Origin: Sporosarcina oncorhynchi
Lineage (GTDB): Bacteria; Bacillota; Bacilli; Bacillales_A; Planococcaceae
DNA: 64,000 nucleotides
Direction: 5' to 3'
NCBI RefSeq assembly: GCF_033304615.1
Contig: NZ_CP129118.1
Location: 1,484,001-1,548,000, forward strand
Shown here: in pieces, positions 17,652-26,220 of the stretch
Position numbering within the stretch: the first letter of the stretch is position 1
How the letters are laid out: the number at the start of each line of letters is the position of its first letter
The notes under the pieces: model-generated
The model's input: the letters and a program-made list of their open reading frames with translations, nothing else
Told to the model about the DNA's origin: nothing
Databases searched by the model: none
Made by a program: the position numbers and the translations under genes

Positions 17652-18035
17652 TTATTTGCTCTTAACTTTGCCTGTCCATGTACGGAAACCGCCTTGGAGT
17701 TGGTATAATTGTGTGTAGTCTTTCTTCTTCAGAAACAGGGCTGATCTCGAGCTCTTTCCTGTATTCTGATCGTATAGATAAACGGGCTTGTCCGGGCGTA
17801 TTTCCTTATAACGCTGACGGAATTGGGAATAGGGAATATTTCGTGCGCCTAAAATATGGCCTGCTTCAAATTCTTTCGGTTCCCGCACATCGATTAATTG
17901 GGCTTTCCGATACCCTTCTATAAATTGCTCTTGTGTTAAATTGCTCACAGCTTTACGGAGACGTAGCATCGTAATGACAAAATATGCAATGACGACAACT
18001 GCGATGACTCCAAGAATATACCAATTAGTATTCAC
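17652..18035 (-). CDS. yqhL: YqhL-like membrane-anchored rhodanese-domain protein
   Basis: A 127-residue protein. One N-terminal membrane segment (WYILGVIAVVVIAYFVITML, about residues 4-23) is followed by a cytoplasmic rhodanese domain: QLIDVREPKEFEAGHILGARNIP, then the active-site loop and the end LQGGFRTWTGKVK. The catalytic loop reads YLYDQNTGKSSRSA: the position usually occupied by the sulfur-carrying Cys is Asp, so classical sulfurtransfer is not expected. The GTG at 18035 has AAAGGGG about 10 nt upstream. It is divergent from lipM, as in B. subtilis. Confidence 0.85.
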   Translation of the reverse strand: MNTNWYILGVIAVVVIAYFVITMLRLRKAVSNLTQEQFIEGYRKAQLIDVREPKEFEAGHILGARNIPYSQFRQRYKEIRPDKPVYLYDQNTGKSSRSALFLKKKDYTQLYQLQGGFRTWTGKVKSK

Positions 18036-18142
18036 AAACACTTTCCCCTTTCTTTCTCTACTCTCATTATAAAGAATGAGTAGCACATGTTCAATGGGAA
18101 TGATAAAATGAAAAGCATTGTGGGTAAAAAGGGGGCAATGCA

Positions 18143-18979
18143 ATGGCGAAAACAGAATGGCTTTTCATTAACTCGGGAAAATGTTCCCCATCTTATAATA
18201 TGGCACTTGATGAAGCGTTACTTGAATGGCACAGCAGAGGGGAAATAGGTCCAGTACTCCGATTTTATGAATGGGAGCCTGCGACTTTATCAATTGGCTA
18301 TTTTCAACGTGTACACGATGAAATTGATATGGATGCTGTGAAAGAAAATGGTCTAGGATTTGTTAGACGTCCTACTGGTGGTAGGGGTGTCCTACATGAA
18401 CACGAACTTACATACAGCGTTATCGTGACAGAAGCTTATCCTGATATGCCCGAGACCGTGACAGAAGCTTACCGGGTCATATCGGGCGGATTGTTGGAAG
18501 GTTTCAGGAATTTAGGTCTTGAAGCAGAGTTTTCAGTTCCTGTAACTGCAGAACAGAATGCTGGATTGAAAAAACCAAAGAGTGCAGTTTGTTTTGATGC
18601 CCCGAGTTGGTATGAATTAGTTGTCGAAGGTAAAAAGGTCGCTGGAAGTGCCCAGACGCGACAAAAAGGTGTAATCTTACAACATGGTGCTATCTTGCTT
18701 GAATTGGATGAGGATAAATTAGTTTCTCTGTTCAAATTTGATAGCGAAGATAGCAAAAATCGGATGAGAAGAAGTCTGCCGGAAAAAGCAGTTGCCATAA
18801 ATCGATTGACGGATCGTAAAATTTCAATGGAAGAGTGCATAGATGCCTTTTCCCGTGGGTTTGAAACAGCGCTATCCATTCATCTAACTCCCTATGAACT
18901 GTCTGTTGAACAGCAGCTCTATATAAAGGAAATTGAACACAAGAAATATGCCAATGATGACTGGACTTATAAAAAGTAA
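18143..18979 (+). CDS. lipM: Octanoyl-[acyl carrier protein]:protein N-octanoyltransferase LipM
   Basis: A 278-residue BPL/LplA-fold transferase that moves octanoate from ACP onto GcvH, the first step of lipoate assembly in Firmicutes. [18 protein letters not shown] near residue 75 is the lipoate/biotin-ligase motif, [13 protein letters not shown] near 170 carries the conserved Lys region, and the thioester Cys is Cys150 in [13 protein letters not shown]. Length equals B. subtilis LipM. The ATG follows AGGGGGC. Its product is needed for lipoylation of the glycine-cleavage and Bkd complexes encoded in this window. Confidence 0.94.
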   Translation: MAKTEWLFINSGKCSPSYNMALDEALLEWHSRGEIGPVLRFYEWEPATLSIGYFQRVHDEIDMDAVKENGLGFVRRPTGGRGVLHEHELTYSVIVTEAYPDMPETVTEAYRVISGGLLEGFRNLGLEAEFSVPVTAEQNAGLKKPKSAVCFDAPSWYELVVEGKKVAGSAQTRQKGVILQHGAILLELDEDKLVSLFKFDSEDSKNRMRRSLPEKAVAINRLTDRKISMEECIDAFSRGFETALSIHLTPYELSVEQQLYIKEIEHKKYANDDWTYKK

Positions 18980-19071
18980 AAATGGGAGATCCGTTGAACT
19001 TTTAGTGTGAAACTAACATGGTCCAGCTTTTTAAATAAAATACAAAGTGCATCATATTGAATGATTAATCA

Positions 19072-19115
19072 ATATGTAGTATAGTGTTAACTGAATAAAA
19101 TACAATATGTTGTGT
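19072..19115 (+). promoter_or_regulatory. Putative NrdR boxes upstream of nrdJ
   Basis: ATACAATATGTTGTGT at 19100-19115 matches the NrdR palindrome (ACAC-W-ATATWTWGTGT type) in about 13 of 16 positions. A weaker site, ATATGTAGTATAGTGT, is at 19072-19087 and keeps the right half TATAGTGT. Start-to-start distance is 28 bp, slightly less than the usual about 31. NrdR commonly represses ribonucleotide reductase genes; binding here is inferred. Confidence 0.45.
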
Positions 19116-19146
19116 TGTTAGAGCTTATTTATTGGAGGTAGAGAGA

Positions 19147-21708
19147 GTGGTTATTTTTTCAAATGAACAGACACCGGTATTGGACAAGCAACAACTTAAT
19201 CGAGATATAGAACAATTTTCACAAGTACATCCCATTACAAATGATATGAGTATTGTCCATAGTGGTGTTTCACGTCTTGTAATGATTGATCGATATTCAT
19301 TTAAAGACACGGAAAAGAAAACATTAAAAGTCGGCGATTTCGTCGTTTTGACAGTTAAAGAAGATCCGAAGTTCCCTGCACGAGGCTTAGGTTTCATCAA
19401 GTCATTGAACAAAGATAAAGGCATTGCTGAAATCTGGATTGAACAGGAATATCGGTCGTCGCTTGATAATCCTGAAGAACAGGAAACAGGGGTTATTTCT
19501 CGTCCGTTAGAAGTAATAGAGAAGCCGCTAGAAGTGTTCTATGAACAGATTGCGAAAAGGAATGCTACGGGTTTATCAAGTGTGGAGAAAACAGAAGAAA
19601 AGCGGAAAGAATCTTTCGAACGCTTTTATAATCAGTTGTCAAAATTGAATTTCATACCAGCAGGCAGAGTATTATATGGAGCTGGTTCAGAAACAGAAGT
19701 AACGTTTTTTAACTGTTACGTTATGCCTTTTGTAGCTGATTCTCGCGAAGGGATTTCCGATCACCGTAAGCAGGTAATGGAGATCATGAGTCGTGGTGGA
19801 GGAGTAGGGACAAACGGTTCTACGCTAAGACCAAGGAATACATTGGCACGTGGAGTGAATGGCAAATCATCCGGATCGGTTTCTTGGCTGGATGACATTG
19901 CGAAATTGACGCATCTTGTCGAGCAAGGTGGATCCCGACGCGGTGCGCAAATGATTATGCTAGCAGACTGGCACCCGGACATTTACGAATTTATCATCTC
20001 GAAGATGCAGAACCCAAGAATTCTACGTTATTTAATAGAAAATACTGAAGACGAGCTGATTAAAAAACTAGCAAATGATAAATTGAAATTCAAACCGCTT
20101 ACTTCTCAAGAAGAAGCAATGTATCAAGGTATATTAAACTATCGAGCAATTGCTGGGATGGGTGGATTCAACGAAGCCATTATGCGGGATGCTGAGATGA
20201 AGTTAAATGACGGTGGTACTTATTCTGTCCATAATCCAGAATTTTTGAGTGGAGCTAATATATCAATCACGTTGACAGATGATTTTATGAAGTCTGTTGA
20301 ACTGGATGGCGCACATGAACTACGTTTCCCTGCAGTTGAGTCGTACTCCGCTGACGAGATGAAAGTTTATAATGAGCAATGGCATGAAATCGGAGATGTG
20401 CGTGAATGGGAACGCCTTGGTCATGAAGTGCGTGTTTACCGTACAATCAAAGCACGAGCATTATGGGATCTCATTAATATTTGTGCGACGTATTCTGCAG
20501 AACCGGGTATTTTCTTTATCGATAATGCTAACAACGAAACGAATGCGAAAGCATACGGACAACAAGTCGTAGCGACGAATCCTTGCGGGGAACAACCGCT
20601 TGCGCCATATTCTGTTTGTAACCTTGCTGCAGTAAACCTTGCAGAAGTTGCCGATAAAGATTCGAAAACAGTGAACTATGAAAAACTGAAGGAAATTGTC
20701 CAAGTTGGTGTGCGTATGCAAGACAACGTAATCGATGCAACGCCTTATTTCCTAGAAGACAATAAAGTGCAAGCATTAGGTGAACGTCGGGTAGGACTTG
20801 GCGTTATGGGGCTTGCAGACTTACTTATCTACTGTGAAAAAGAATACGGATCTCCTGAAGGCAACGAACTTGTTGAAGAAGTTTTCAAGACAATTGCTAC
20901 GACGGCTTATCGTGAATCAATCGAAATTGCTAAAGAGAAGGGAAGTTTCCCTTTCCTAATCGGAAAAACGGATGAAGAAACACAAGCTTTGCGTAATGCG
21001 TTTATCAACACTGGCTTTATGAAAAAAATGCCTGAAGATATTCGTGAAGGTGTGCTTGAATATGGTATTCGTAACTCTCATCTGTTGACAGTCGCGCCGA
21101 CGGGATCTACAGGTACGATGGTAGGAGTTAGTACAGGGCTAGAACCATATTTTTCTTTCTCTTACTATCGTAGTGGTCGACTTGGAAAATTCATCGAAGT
21201 AAAAGCAAGCATTGTTGAAGAATACCTCCAACGTCATCCTGAAGCGAATCCAGAAAACCTGCCGAAATGGTTCGTATCATCTATGAGTCTATCTCCTGAA
21301 GCACACGCTGATGTCCAGTGTATCATCCAGCGCTGGATTGACAGCTCGATTTCTAAGACAGTGAACGCACCGCGCGGTTATTCTGTTAAACAGGTGGAAA
21401 GTGTGTACGAACGTCTTTATAAAGGTGGGGCGAAGGGTGGTACTGTCTATGTGGACGGTAGCCGTGATTCGCAAGTTCTCACGCTGAAAGCCGAAGAGAA
21501 CGTTATGGAAGAAGAAATGCAGGAAGAGGTTATTGAACAGCGGAAAGTTGTTTTGATTAACACAATTCAAGATTTGCGTTCAACGAATGTCACAATCGGT
21601 TCTGAAGTTGGAAACACTTGCCCAGTATGCAGGCAAGGAACGGTTGAAGAGATTGGTGGTTGTAATACATGCACGAACTGTAATGCGCAGTTAAAGTGCG
21701 GGTTATAA
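19147..21708 (+). CDS. nrdJ: Adenosylcobalamin-dependent (class II) ribonucleotide reductase
   Basis: An 853-residue class II enzyme that reduces ribonucleotides for DNA synthesis using B12 to create the thiyl radical. FFNCYVMPF near residue 178 gives the first redox Cys, NPCGEQ near 479 holds the radical Cys and Glu, VCNLAAVNLA follows, and APTGSTGTMVGVSTGLEPYFS near 650 is the phosphate-binding loop. The C-terminus ends in a Cys cluster (CPVC, CNTCTNC, KCGL), a zinc-ribbon tail with likely reducing Cys. The GTG start lies 8 nt after GGAGG. A monocistronic unit with its own terminator. It replaces the mntR-yqhO-yqhP segment of B. subtilis here. Confidence 0.95.
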   Translation: MVIFSNEQTPVLDKQQLNRDIEQFSQVHPITNDMSIVHSGVSRLVMIDRYSFKDTEKKTLKVGDFVVLTVKEDPKFPARGLGFIKSLNKDKGIAEIWIEQEYRSSLDNPEEQETGVISRPLEVIEKPLEVFYEQIAKRNATGLSSVEKTEEKRKESFERFYNQLSKLNFIPAGRVLYGAGSETEVTFFNCYVMPFVADSREGISDHRKQVMEIMSRGGGVGTNGSTLRPRNTLARGVNGKSSGSVSWLDDIAKLTHLVEQGGSRRGAQMIMLADWHPDIYEFIISKMQNPRILRYLIENTEDELIKKLANDKLKFKPLTSQEEAMYQGILNYRAIAGMGGFNEAIMRDAEMKLNDGGTYSVHNPEFLSGANISITLTDDFMKSVELDGAHELRFPAVESYSADEMKVYNEQWHEIGDVREWERLGHEVRVYRTIKARALWDLINICATYSAEPGIFFIDNANNETNAKAYGQQVVATNPCGEQPLAPYSVCNLAAVNLAEVADKDSKTVNYEKLKEIVQVGVRMQDNVIDATPYFLEDNKVQALGERRVGLGVMGLADLLIYCEKEYGSPEGNELVEEVFKTIATTAYRESIEIAKEKGSFPFLIGKTDEETQALRNAFINTGFMKKMPEDIREGVLEYGIRNSHLLTVAPTGSTGTMVGVSTGLEPYFSFSYYRSGRLGKFIEVKASIVEEYLQRHPEANPENLPKWFVSSMSLSPEAHADVQCIIQRWIDSSISKTVNAPRGYSVKQVESVYERLYKGGAKGGTVYVDGSRDSQVLTLKAEENVMEEEMQEEVIEQRKVVLINTIQDLRSTNVTIGSEVGNTCPVCRQGTVEEIGGCNTCTNCNAQLKCGL

Positions 21709-21713
21709 AACGA

Positions 21714-21755
21714 AAAAGAGTGGCGGCATGAGTATTTCCATGCCGCCACTCTTTT
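21714..21755. terminator. Bidirectional terminator between nrdJ and yqhQ
   Basis: A perfect 17-bp stem (AAAAGAGTGGCGGCATG with CATGCCGCCACTCTTTT), 8-nt loop, A and T tracts on either side. Confidence 0.93.
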
Positions 21756-21767
21756 ATTGTTTTATAA

Positions 21768-22748
21768 TCAGTTAACTGTCGCTGTGTTCTGGTGAACTAC
21801 TGCGTCAGTCGATTTCAGGATTTCAACATTTTCAATACCTTGCTCTTCAATTTCTAACAATTTGTTAAAAGAAGCAATCGCTACTTGAACTTGATCGTCA
21901 TCAGGTTCTTTTGTTGTTAGTAATTGAAGCCAAAGCCCAGGATAACCTAGGTATTTCAATACTGGGATATTCCGAAGACCGTTCGTAAATTGTAGTACTT
22001 CAAAGGATACACCAATAACGACAGGTATTAATAAAATTCGATTCACAATACGAAGCCAGAAAGGATCATATGGTACGAAAAAGTAGATGAACATACCGAC
22101 AATTACAGTGAAAAGAAGGAAACTGCTTCCACATCTATAGTGAAGACGGGATTGGGATTGAACATTCTCTACTGTTAACGGCAAACCATTCTCATACGTA
22201 TTGATTACTTTATGCTCGGCTCCATGATATTTGAACACACGTTTGATAAGTGGAGTCATCGATATGAGTGAAATATAGATGAGCAGCAGGGCAAGTTTGA
22301 AGAAACTCTCCAAAAGTATCTGTGCGGTCTTGCCAGGTGCCATAAATTCAAGCATTTGCGCTAGAAAAACCGGTACTAATGTAAATACAAATTTACCGAA
22401 CAGGAATGATAAAACCCCAATTGCGGCTACACCGATAATCATACCAAGCTTTGAAGTCTCTTCTTCAGATGGTTCCACTTCTTCTCCAGGCATAACATCA
22501 TAACGCTCATTTGCGAATGTCAGATGGCGGGACCCAATTCCGGCTGATTCCACTAAAGCGACAATGCCGCGGACGAAAGGGATTTTTTTCAGTTTAGTGG
22601 AGATTGGTTTCTGTTCTTTCGGCACATAGAAATAATCGAGCGAATCATCTTTTCGTCTGATGGCTGTAACTGTATGGTTTTTGCTGCCGAACATAACACC
22701 CTCTATTAAAGCTTGGCCCCCATATGTGGGCGGTTGTTGTTTACTCAT
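21768..22748 (-). CDS. yqhQ: DUF1385 membrane protein (YqhQ-like)
   Basis: A 326-residue integral membrane protein of the DUF1385 family. The family signature YGGQALIEGVMF sits at residues 9-20 and KYHGAEHKVINTYENG near 178, and a third conserved stretch LHYRCGSSFLLFTVIVGM follows. About four hydrophobic segments are visible (residues about 97-125, 140-165, 195-220, 225-250). The ATG at 22748 follows GAAGGTG; longer upstream in-frame starts extend into the intergenic region. Function is unknown in the family. It is divergent from yqhR. Confidence 0.85.
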   Translation of the reverse strand: MSKQQPPTYGGQALIEGVMFGSKNHTVTAIRRKDDSLDYFYVPKEQKPISTKLKKIPFVRGIVALVESAGIGSRHLTFANERYDVMPGEEVEPSEEETSKLGMIIGVAAIGVLSFLFGKFVFTLVPVFLAQMLEFMAPGKTAQILLESFFKLALLLIYISLISMTPLIKRVFKYHGAEHKVINTYENGLPLTVENVQSQSRLHYRCGSSFLLFTVIVGMFIYFFVPYDPFWLRIVNRILLIPVVIGVSFEVLQFTNGLRNIPVLKYLGYPGLWLQLLTTKEPDDDQVQVAIASFNKLLEIEEQGIENVEILKSTDAVVHQNTATVN

Positions 22749-22926
22749 CTTTTCGTCAACACCTTCTCTTTTCGAATAGCTACTGATCATTACAAAATGA
22801 ATCTGTACATCTTTCAGTATAACAAATTTCCTATCTTTATAGTGTACAAAAAAACGATTATCTTCACCATTAAAAAGGTTTAGAAATATCATTAATTCCC
22901 GACACTATAGTGCAGGAGGGATGACT

Positions 22927-23352
22927 ATGCTCAGTAAAAATTCGATTTGGACATCCGGCGTGGCGGCGATCTTCACACTATTTTCTTTGATAGCACTGGA
23001 GTTTTTTAATTTTATAAAATGGTCTCCGATCGGTTGGGGAAAGAAATGGCTGTTATTTGGTTCTTCCCATGATTGGTGGAAGTGGACAGCTCTTTTAATC
23101 TTAATCCTACTCGGCTATATGCTGCTTTATGGTCTATCGCATTTGGCAAGTCGCATTCCACCTTCAATAACAGCTATCGCGATAAGTATCATTGCTGCGG
23201 CTTCTATTGAATGGATTATTTTTTCCCCTAATACACTAATGGAAGGGATAAGGTCGCTTTCCATTCCTTTCTTTTCAATCCTGGCAATCGTAAGCAGATT
23301 TGTGACCGGGACTGCGGTATATATGAAAAAATCTTTCAGCTCAAACATATAA
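22927..23352 (+). CDS. yqhR: YqhR-like membrane protein
   Basis: A 141-residue membrane protein with four hydrophobic segments: about residues 9-28, 50-70, 79-101 and 112-131. The second ATG (22927) is chosen since AGGAGGG stands only 3 nt before the first ATG at 22921. Its position between yqhQ and aroQ and its topology match YqhR. Function is unknown. Confidence 0.8.
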   Translation: MLSKNSIWTSGVAAIFTLFSLIALEFFNFIKWSPIGWGKKWLLFGSSHDWWKWTALLILILLGYMLLYGLSHLASRIPPSITAIAISIIAAASIEWIIFSPNTLMEGIRSLSIPFFSILAIVSRFVTGTAVYMKKSFSSNI

Positions 23353-23357
23353 ATAGG

Positions 23358-23385
23358 TTGCGACAATGGAACGATATGATAAAAT
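23358..23385 (+). promoter_or_regulatory. Candidate sigma-A promoter for aroQ-pepQ-efp
   Basis: TTGCGA (23358-23363), 16-bp spacer, TAAAAT (23380-23385), about 33 bp before the aroQ start. Deduced from consensus only. Confidence 0.4.
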
Positions 23386-23418
23386 GAGAAAGATAATGGT
23401 GAGGGGAATGGTGCGACT

Positions 23419-23865
23419 TTGAAAGTACTCGTGCTGAACGGACCGAATTTAAACAGATTAGGGAAAAGGGAACCGGAAATCTATGGCGCAGAGACCTTGC
23501 AGGATATCGAAGTAAAACTGCGGGAAATTGCGGATGAAAAACTTGTGGATCTGTCATTTTATCAATCAAATGTAGAAGGTTATCTAATCGATAAAATTCA
23601 CGAAGCACAAGATATCGGTGTTGCCGGAATCATCTTCAATCCGGGTGCGTTTACGCATACAAGCATTGCCCTAAGGGACGCAATAGCTTCGGTTGATGTG
23701 CCTGTCATTGAAATCCATATATCCAATATACATAGTCGGGAACCTTTCAGACATACATCAGTCATTGCTCCGGTCTGCATAGGGCAATTATCGGGTTTTG
23801 GCACGAATGGTTACGAGCTTGCACTCCATGCATTCCTTCTCCGTAGAAATGGGGTAAAGTTATGA
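23419..23865 (+). CDS. aroQ: Type II 3-dehydroquinate dehydratase
   Basis: A 148-residue dodecameric-type dehydroquinase converting 3-dehydroquinate to 3-dehydroshikimate. NGPNLNRLGKREPEIYG at residues 7-23 carries the catalytic Arg and Tyr, FNPGAFTHTSIALRDAI near 74 the substrate-binding Asn/Gly and His, and EIHISNIHSREPFRHTS near 98 the general-base His and the HSREP loop. It starts with TTG, with GAGGGG further upstream. It overlaps pepQ through ATGA, indicating coupling. Works with the aroK of this window in chorismate synthesis. Confidence 0.93.
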   Translation: MKVLVLNGPNLNRLGKREPEIYGAETLQDIEVKLREIADEKLVDLSFYQSNVEGYLIDKIHEAQDIGVAGIIFNPGAFTHTSIALRDAIASVDVPVIEIHISNIHSREPFRHTSVIAPVCIGQLSGFGTNGYELALHAFLLRRNGVKL

Positions 23866-24920
23866 AACTGGCAAAATTACGTGAAACATTTAAAGAGAAG
23901 GGGATAGATGCTCTTCTAGTCACAAATTCGTATAATCGACGTTACATTACTGGATTCACAGGGAGCGCGGGAGTAGCAATTATATCCGCAACTGATGCTG
24001 TATTCATTACTGATTTCAGGTATACGGAGCAGGCGGCGGTACAAGTGAAAGATTTCCGCATTGTGAAGCATGAAAAGACGATTATCGAAGAAGTAGCGGC
24101 TCAAGTGAAAGACATGGGGGTCAAAACGCTAGGTTTTGAAAAGGACGATCTTTCTTATGGGATGTTCGAAATGTATGATGGGAAAGTAGATGCCGAGTTA
24201 AAACCTGTTTCAGGGCTAATCGAGAAATTGCGTTTAGTGAAATCTGAAGATGAAATAGAAGTGCTTCAACAAGCTGCAAAAATAGCCGATGACGCATTCG
24301 CGCATATTTGTACATTCATTAAAGCGGGTGTAACTGAGCTGCAAGTTTCAAATGAATTAGAAATGTTTATGCGGAATCAGGGAGCCACTTCATCATCATT
24401 CGATATTATTGTAGCCTCTGGCGAAAGAGGAGCATTACCGCACGGTGTTGCTTCAGACAAGGTCATCCAAACAGGCGAGCTTGTAACACTCGATTTTGGT
24501 GCTCTTTATAATGGATATATTTCTGATATTACGCGTACAGTAGCAGTCGGTGAGGTTTCAGAAAAATTAAAAGAAATCTATGAAGTAACGCGTTTTGCCC
24601 AAGAACTTGCTTTAGAAAAGATTAAACCGGGTATGACTGGAATAGAAGCTGATGCGATTGCACGCGATCATATCAAATCAAAAGGTTACGGAGAAGCATT
24701 TGGGCATTCAACCGGACACGGAATTGGATTGGAAGTGCATGAAGGTCCGGCTTTGTCATTCCGTTCGGAGACTAAATTGGAACCAAATATGGCAGTTACA
24801 GTCGAGCCTGGAATCTATCTTCCAGGAATTGGCGGTGTTCGTATTGAAGATGATATCATCATTACGGAAGCTGGAAATTACCGTCTGACACAATCGCCAA
24901 AAGAACTTATTATCCTATAA
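23862..24920 (+). CDS. pepQ: M24 family Xaa-Pro peptidase (YqhT-like)
   Basis: A 352-residue cytoplasmic metallopeptidase with pita-bread fold. An N-terminal creatinase-like domain (residues 1-125) precedes the catalytic domain, where all five metal ligands can be seen: Asp in [17 protein letters not shown] (two), His in [10 protein letters not shown], Glu in VEPGIYLPG and Glu in VRIEDDI. Adjacent to efp as in B. subtilis (yqhT-efp), where a proline peptidase next to EF-P is a conserved arrangement. Prolidase versus aminopeptidase P specificity cannot be decided from sequence. Confidence 0.9.
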   Translation: MKLAKLRETFKEKGIDALLVTNSYNRRYITGFTGSAGVAIISATDAVFITDFRYTEQAAVQVKDFRIVKHEKTIIEEVAAQVKDMGVKTLGFEKDDLSYGMFEMYDGKVDAELKPVSGLIEKLRLVKSEDEIEVLQQAAKIADDAFAHICTFIKAGVTELQVSNELEMFMRNQGATSSSFDIIVASGERGALPHGVASDKVIQTGELVTLDFGALYNGYISDITRTVAVGEVSEKLKEIYEVTRFAQELALEKIKPGMTGIEADAIARDHIKSKGYGEAFGHSTGHGIGLEVHEGPALSFRSETKLEPNMAVTVEPGIYLPGIGGVRIEDDIIITEAGNYRLTQSPKELIIL

Positions 24921-24942
24921 TGAATTAAATGGAGGAACACCT

Positions 24943-25500
24943 ATGATTTCAGTTAACGAATTTAAAACAGGTCTTACAATTGAAGTGGACGGCGACATTT
25001 GGCGCGTCATTGATTTCCAACACGTTAAACCAGGTAAGGGAGCGGCATTTGTCCGTTCGAAACTACGTAACCTTCGCTCAGGTAATGTGAATGAAAAGAC
25101 ATTCCGCGCAGGAGAGAAAGTTGAAAAGGCGCAGATTGATAACCGCCGCATGCAATATCTGTATGCAAATGGTGATGAGCATGTCTTTATGGATAATGAA
25201 TCATACGAGCAGATTGAATTGCCTTCAACTCAGATTGAAGAGGAATTGAACTACTTAAGAGAGAATATGGAAGTGCATGTTATTTCTTATAAAGATGAAA
25301 TTCTTGGCGTCGAAGTACCGACGACAGTCACTTTAGAAGTTACAGCAACAGAACCAGGCATTAAAGGAGATACGGCAAGCGGTGGGTCTAAACCTGCAAC
25401 ACTTGAAACAGGTCTTGTCGTACAAGTTCCATTCTTTGTAAACATCGGTGATAAACTGATTATCAACACAGATGAAGCTGAATACGTCTCGAGAGCATAA
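24943..25500 (+). CDS. efp: Translation elongation factor P
   Basis: A 185-residue EF-P, which rescues ribosomes stalled at polyproline stretches. Three beta-barrel domains: KOW-like (1-63), OB (65-127), C-terminal (130-185, ending in DGEYVSRA-like EAEYVSRA). The modification site is Lys32 in [16 protein letters not shown], as in B. subtilis. The ATG follows GGAGG. It is last gene of the aroQ-pepQ-efp unit, with a terminator 17 nt after the stop. Confidence 0.96.
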   Translation: MISVNEFKTGLTIEVDGDIWRVIDFQHVKPGKGAAFVRSKLRNLRSGNVNEKTFRAGEKVEKAQIDNRRMQYLYANGDEHVFMDNESYEQIELPSTQIEEELNYLRENMEVHVISYKDEILGVEVPTTVTLEVTATEPGIKGDTASGGSKPATLETGLVVQVPFFVNIGDKLIINTDEAEYVSRA

Positions 25501-25516
25501 TAAATAACGATAAAAT

Positions 25517-25551
25517 CGTCACAACCTATTAACGGTTGTGGCGTTTTTTTT
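25517..25551 (+). terminator. Terminator after efp
   Basis: A 10-bp stem (CGTCACAACC with GGTTGTGGCG, one G-U), 7-nt loop, followed by T8. Confidence 0.9.
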
Positions 25552-25565
25552 ATCAATAAAACTTT

Positions 25566-25594
25566 TCATATTTCAGCATTCCGCTTCATAAGTT
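25566..25594 (+). promoter_or_regulatory. Putative sigma-E promoter of the spoIIIA operon
   Basis: TCATATT at 25566-25572 fits the sigma-E -35 (KMATATT) in all positions. After a 14-bp spacer, CATAAGTT at 25587-25594 keeps CATA and the last T of the -10 (CATACANT). It starts 24 nt before the spoIIIAC GTG codon is reached, leaving room for the AAGGGGG ribosome site. Direct proximity to spoIIIAC shows the operon now begins there. Activity is inferred. Confidence 0.6.
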
Positions 25595-25618
25595 GTTATA
25601 TGAAGGGGGAAACCCGAA

Positions 25619-25828
25619 GTGGAATTGAATGATTTATTGCGAATTGCCGGTATAGGATTGGTCTTAGGGTTTTTGCATGTCTTCTTTGAGCAAACCGGTA
25701 AGAAGGAGTTTTCTTTCTTTCTCTTCTTCGTGGCCTATATTTACATTGCCGCTGAAATGCTCCGTTTCCTAAGAATTTTCTTTTCGGAAATCGCTGAGTT
25801 CTTTCAATGGCTGTCACTGGCCATCTGA
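25619..25828 (+). CDS. spoIIIAC: Stage III sporulation protein AC
   Basis: A 69-residue two-pass membrane protein of the mother-cell SpoIIIA channel complex. Segments at residues about 8-21 and 30-55 (FSFFLFFVAYIYIAAEMLRFL) match the SpoIIIAC pattern, and length equals the 68 residues of B. subtilis. It starts with GTG behind AAGGGGG. Unlike B. subtilis, no spoIIIAA or spoIIIAB precedes it: only 118 bp separate it from efp. TGATG overlap with spoIIIAD. Confidence 0.85.
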   Translation: MELNDLLRIAGIGLVLGFLHVFFEQTGKKEFSFFLFFVAYIYIAAEMLRFLRIFFSEIAEFFQWLSLAI

Positions 25829-26205
25829 TGGCAACGATTTTCCAACTCATTGTCGTCTATCTTCTTCTGCTTTTAGTAACATTCGCTTCCAAAAGCTTGC
25901 AACCTATCATCTATGCCGCCCTGTTCTTCATCTTTCTGTCTTATGTGTCGGTGTTGCTCATTATTCCATTTGGAAGTACGTTAATCGACATGTTCGCGCC
26001 TCTGCCAAGTCCTTATGTGAAGCTGATCATCGGAAGCGTTTTTCTGTTCTATGTATCGGAGCTAATTGTCAATCATATAAGTGAGGCTGGATACGGATCG
26101 ATTTCAGCAATTGCACAAATCGCAGTCAAAATTGCCGTTATTACGCTATGGCTGCCTCATTTATCACAGATGATTGAAACATTATCCAGACTAATCATTA
26201 AATGA
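25828..26205 (+). CDS. spoIIIAD: Stage III sporulation protein AD
   Basis: A 125-residue membrane protein, paralogous in layout to SpoIIIAC plus extra segments. Hydrophobic stretches at about residues 2-18, 27-52, 68-83 and 95-112; the region YVSELIVNHISEAGYGSISAIAQIAVKI matches the conserved SpoIIIAD pattern (AEFGAQLTKDAGQGAIASKIELAGK in B. subtilis). Start ATG overlaps the spoIIIAC stop (TGATG); an in-frame upstream ATG at 25807 is less likely. It belongs to the mother-cell SpoIIIA complex at the forespore membrane. Confidence 0.84.
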   Translation: MATIFQLIVVYLLLLLVTFASKSLQPIIYAALFFIFLSYVSVLLIIPFGSTLIDMFAPLPSPYVKLIIGSVFLFYVSELIVNHISEAGYGSISAIAQIAVKIAVITLWLPHLSQMIETLSRLIIK

Positions 26206-26220
26206 TCGGATGAAGAATCC

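Noticed and set aside
25501..25618. Possible hidden spoIIIAA or spoIIIAB remnants
   Set aside because: The 118 bp hold only the efp terminator, the sigma-E-like promoter and a ribosome site; no remnant coding sequence is visible.
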